Source: Clostridiales bacterium (GTDB taxonomy: Bacteria; Bacillota; Clostridia; Christensenellales; Borkfalkiaceae). Taken from it: a DNA stretch of 52,309 nucleotides. Shown here in pieces: positions 51,413-52,309 of the stretch (positions are counted from its first letter, which is position 1; every line of letters starts with the position of its first letter). The stretch covers positions 1 to 52,309 of the forward strand of contig SVIF01000011.1 in NCBI GenBank assembly GCA_015069615.1. The letters run 5' to 3'. Under the pieces are notes generated by a model. The model made no database searches and was not told where the DNA came from. It saw only the letters and a program-made list of their open reading frames with translations. Position numbers and translations under genes: made by a program.

Positions 51413-52195
51413 ATGAGCAAAGTTTTCAGTTTTCAAATCAATAGCTGTGGCATTTATCATTGTGGGCCGAATTGGTCTTGGGCGGTGGAAGGGCACGAAG
51501 ATTATACGCTTTGGGCTGTTTTTCGCGGTGTGGGCAGAATAACTGTGGGTGAAAGTACCTTTAACGTAAAGCAAGGCAACTGTTTTCTATTACCCCCGAA
51601 AGCGAAAATCAGGGCGGAGCACGATCCGAATTTTCCGCTATACGTCATTAGTGCGCATTTTGATTTTATAGAAAATAACGAAATCGTGCGCCCCTATCCG
51701 CTTTTGCATAAGGTGATTTCCGCGCCCGAATTTTTCCATGTTTTATTGCAACGGTTGGTTACCGCGCATTATGCGAAAAACGAAAGGGGAGAGGTTGCGT
51801 GGATGGGCGCAATTTTTTCGGAATTTTCCGCCTTACCGCCCGTGGATGAAACGAACAAGTTAAAAAACGACCATTTTGCGTGTGTTCAAGAAATTTGTAA
51901 CGCTATGAACGAAAACCCTTCGTTATCCGCTTCACTTTCTGCTTTTGCGCTAAAATATAACTATTCGTCCACTTACCTTGGAAAAATTTTCCACAAGGTT
52001 ACGGGGGTAACTTTTTCACAGTACCTAACTGGCGTAAGAATTCATCACGCAAAGGTAATGCTTGTAACGGGCGAAGAAAGTATTACGGAAATCGCTGAAA
52101 AACTTGGCTACTACAACGCTTGCCACTTTATCAATCAATTTAAAAGAGAAGTGGGGTGTTCGCCCGGTGTGTATAGAAGAAAACGCTTCGGCTAA
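51413..52195 (+). CDS. AraC-family transcriptional regulator
   Basis: 260 residues from the ATG at 51413 (MSKVFSFQINSCG). The open frame starts at 51395, inside the -10 box, so that start is rejected. N-terminal cupin-like sensor (about 1-100: GRITVGESTFNVKQGNCFLLPPKAKI), then two helix-turn-helix motifs (LSAFALKYNYSSTYLGKIFHKVTGVTFSQYL and SITEIAEKLGYYNACHFINQFKREVGCSPGVYR). The second matches the AraC signature closely. It probably binds the 21-bp-spaced repeats upstream and controls itself and the divergent UROD-fold gene. A sugar-like effector is plausible but unproved. Confidence 0.92.
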   Translation: MSKVFSFQINSCGIYHCGPNWSWAVEGHEDYTLWAVFRGVGRITVGESTFNVKQGNCFLLPPKAKIRAEHDPNFPLYVISAHFDFIENNEIVRPYPLLHKVISAPEFFHVLLQRLVTAHYAKNERGEVAWMGAIFSEFSALPPVDETNKLKNDHFACVQEICNAMNENPSLSASLSAFALKYNYSSTYLGKIFHKVTGVTFSQYLTGVRIHHAKVMLVTGEESITEIAEKLGYYNACHFINQFKREVGCSPGVYRRKRFG

Positions 52196-52210
52196 ATCGC
52201 CGTTATTAGC

Positions 52211-52254
52211 AAAACGAACCCGCCTTGCATTTCGCAAGGCGGGTTCGTTTTATC
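52211..52254 (+). terminator. Terminator of AraC gene
   Basis: Perfect 18-bp stem, AAAACGAACCCGCCTTGC and its complement, 5-base loop, T-run. Confidence 0.93.
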
Positions 52255-52309
52255 GTGCATTTTGTTTACGCAGCTTTCGTTTTGTTTTGGGCGCGTAATT
52301 TTTTTTCGT

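Overview
The window looks like a chromosomal segment of an anaerobic, spore-lineage Bacillota (Clostridia-like), probably an uncultured gut or host-associated relative. The reasons are strong GGAGG-type ribosome sites, near-consensus sigma-A promoters (TTGACA-17-TATAAT), the Firmicute block yqfC-yqfD-phoH-(7TM-HD)-ybeY-era-yqzL-recO, addAB, a pyrophosphate-linked pyruvate phosphate dikinase, formate-tetrahydrofolate ligase, and BspA-type leucine-rich-repeat lipoproteins. The exact family cannot be decided from the sequence alone. No phage, integrase, transposase or CRISPR array is visible.

Layout. 34-2042 (minus): a membrane protein with a degenerate M23/SpoIIQ-like domain and a PAP2 phosphatase. 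2106-6855 (plus): a small unknown gene coupled to fhs, then glnS and a CvpA-like protein. 6939-11768: a lipoprotein (minus), a small secreted protein, guaB, an amidotransferase-less guaA and a YjjG-like nucleotidase. 11844-18827: an MFS transporter, then a polyamine uptake operon: an XRE-cupin regulator with a frameshift, potA with a doubled TOBE domain, potB, potC, and a potD anchored by a C-terminal membrane helix. 19031-22737: two LRR surface lipoproteins. 22810-25276: pyrophosphatase, a second PAP2 protein and a lipoprotein. 25495-32991: addB-addA and a membrane protein, ending in an array of small hairpins next to tRNA-Arg(CCG). 33449-38326: an unknown protein, then a group of zinc-ribbon proteins (SPFH/YdjI-like, DUF1858, YdjG-like, acidic two-knuckle protein). 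38524-44720: the sporulation/ribosome-maturation/repair block. 44917-47547: ppdK. 47717-52195: two uroporphyrinogen-decarboxylase-fold genes flanking rpsF-ssb-rpsR, the second divergent from an AraC regulator with a textbook pair of direct-repeat sites between the two promoters.

Most gene content is ordinary housekeeping. The unusual material is architectural (guaA, potA, potD, 7TM-HD, AddB), regulatory (AraC site pair, frameshifted regulator) and in the non-coding repeats: a motif fused to stop codons at four genes, a hairpin-TGATGA array, and a displaced 50-bp fragment of the first gene. Start codons were reassigned in about ten genes on ribosome-site and promoter evidence; each is explained in its entry. 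All family assignments are by motif recognition and were not checked by database search.
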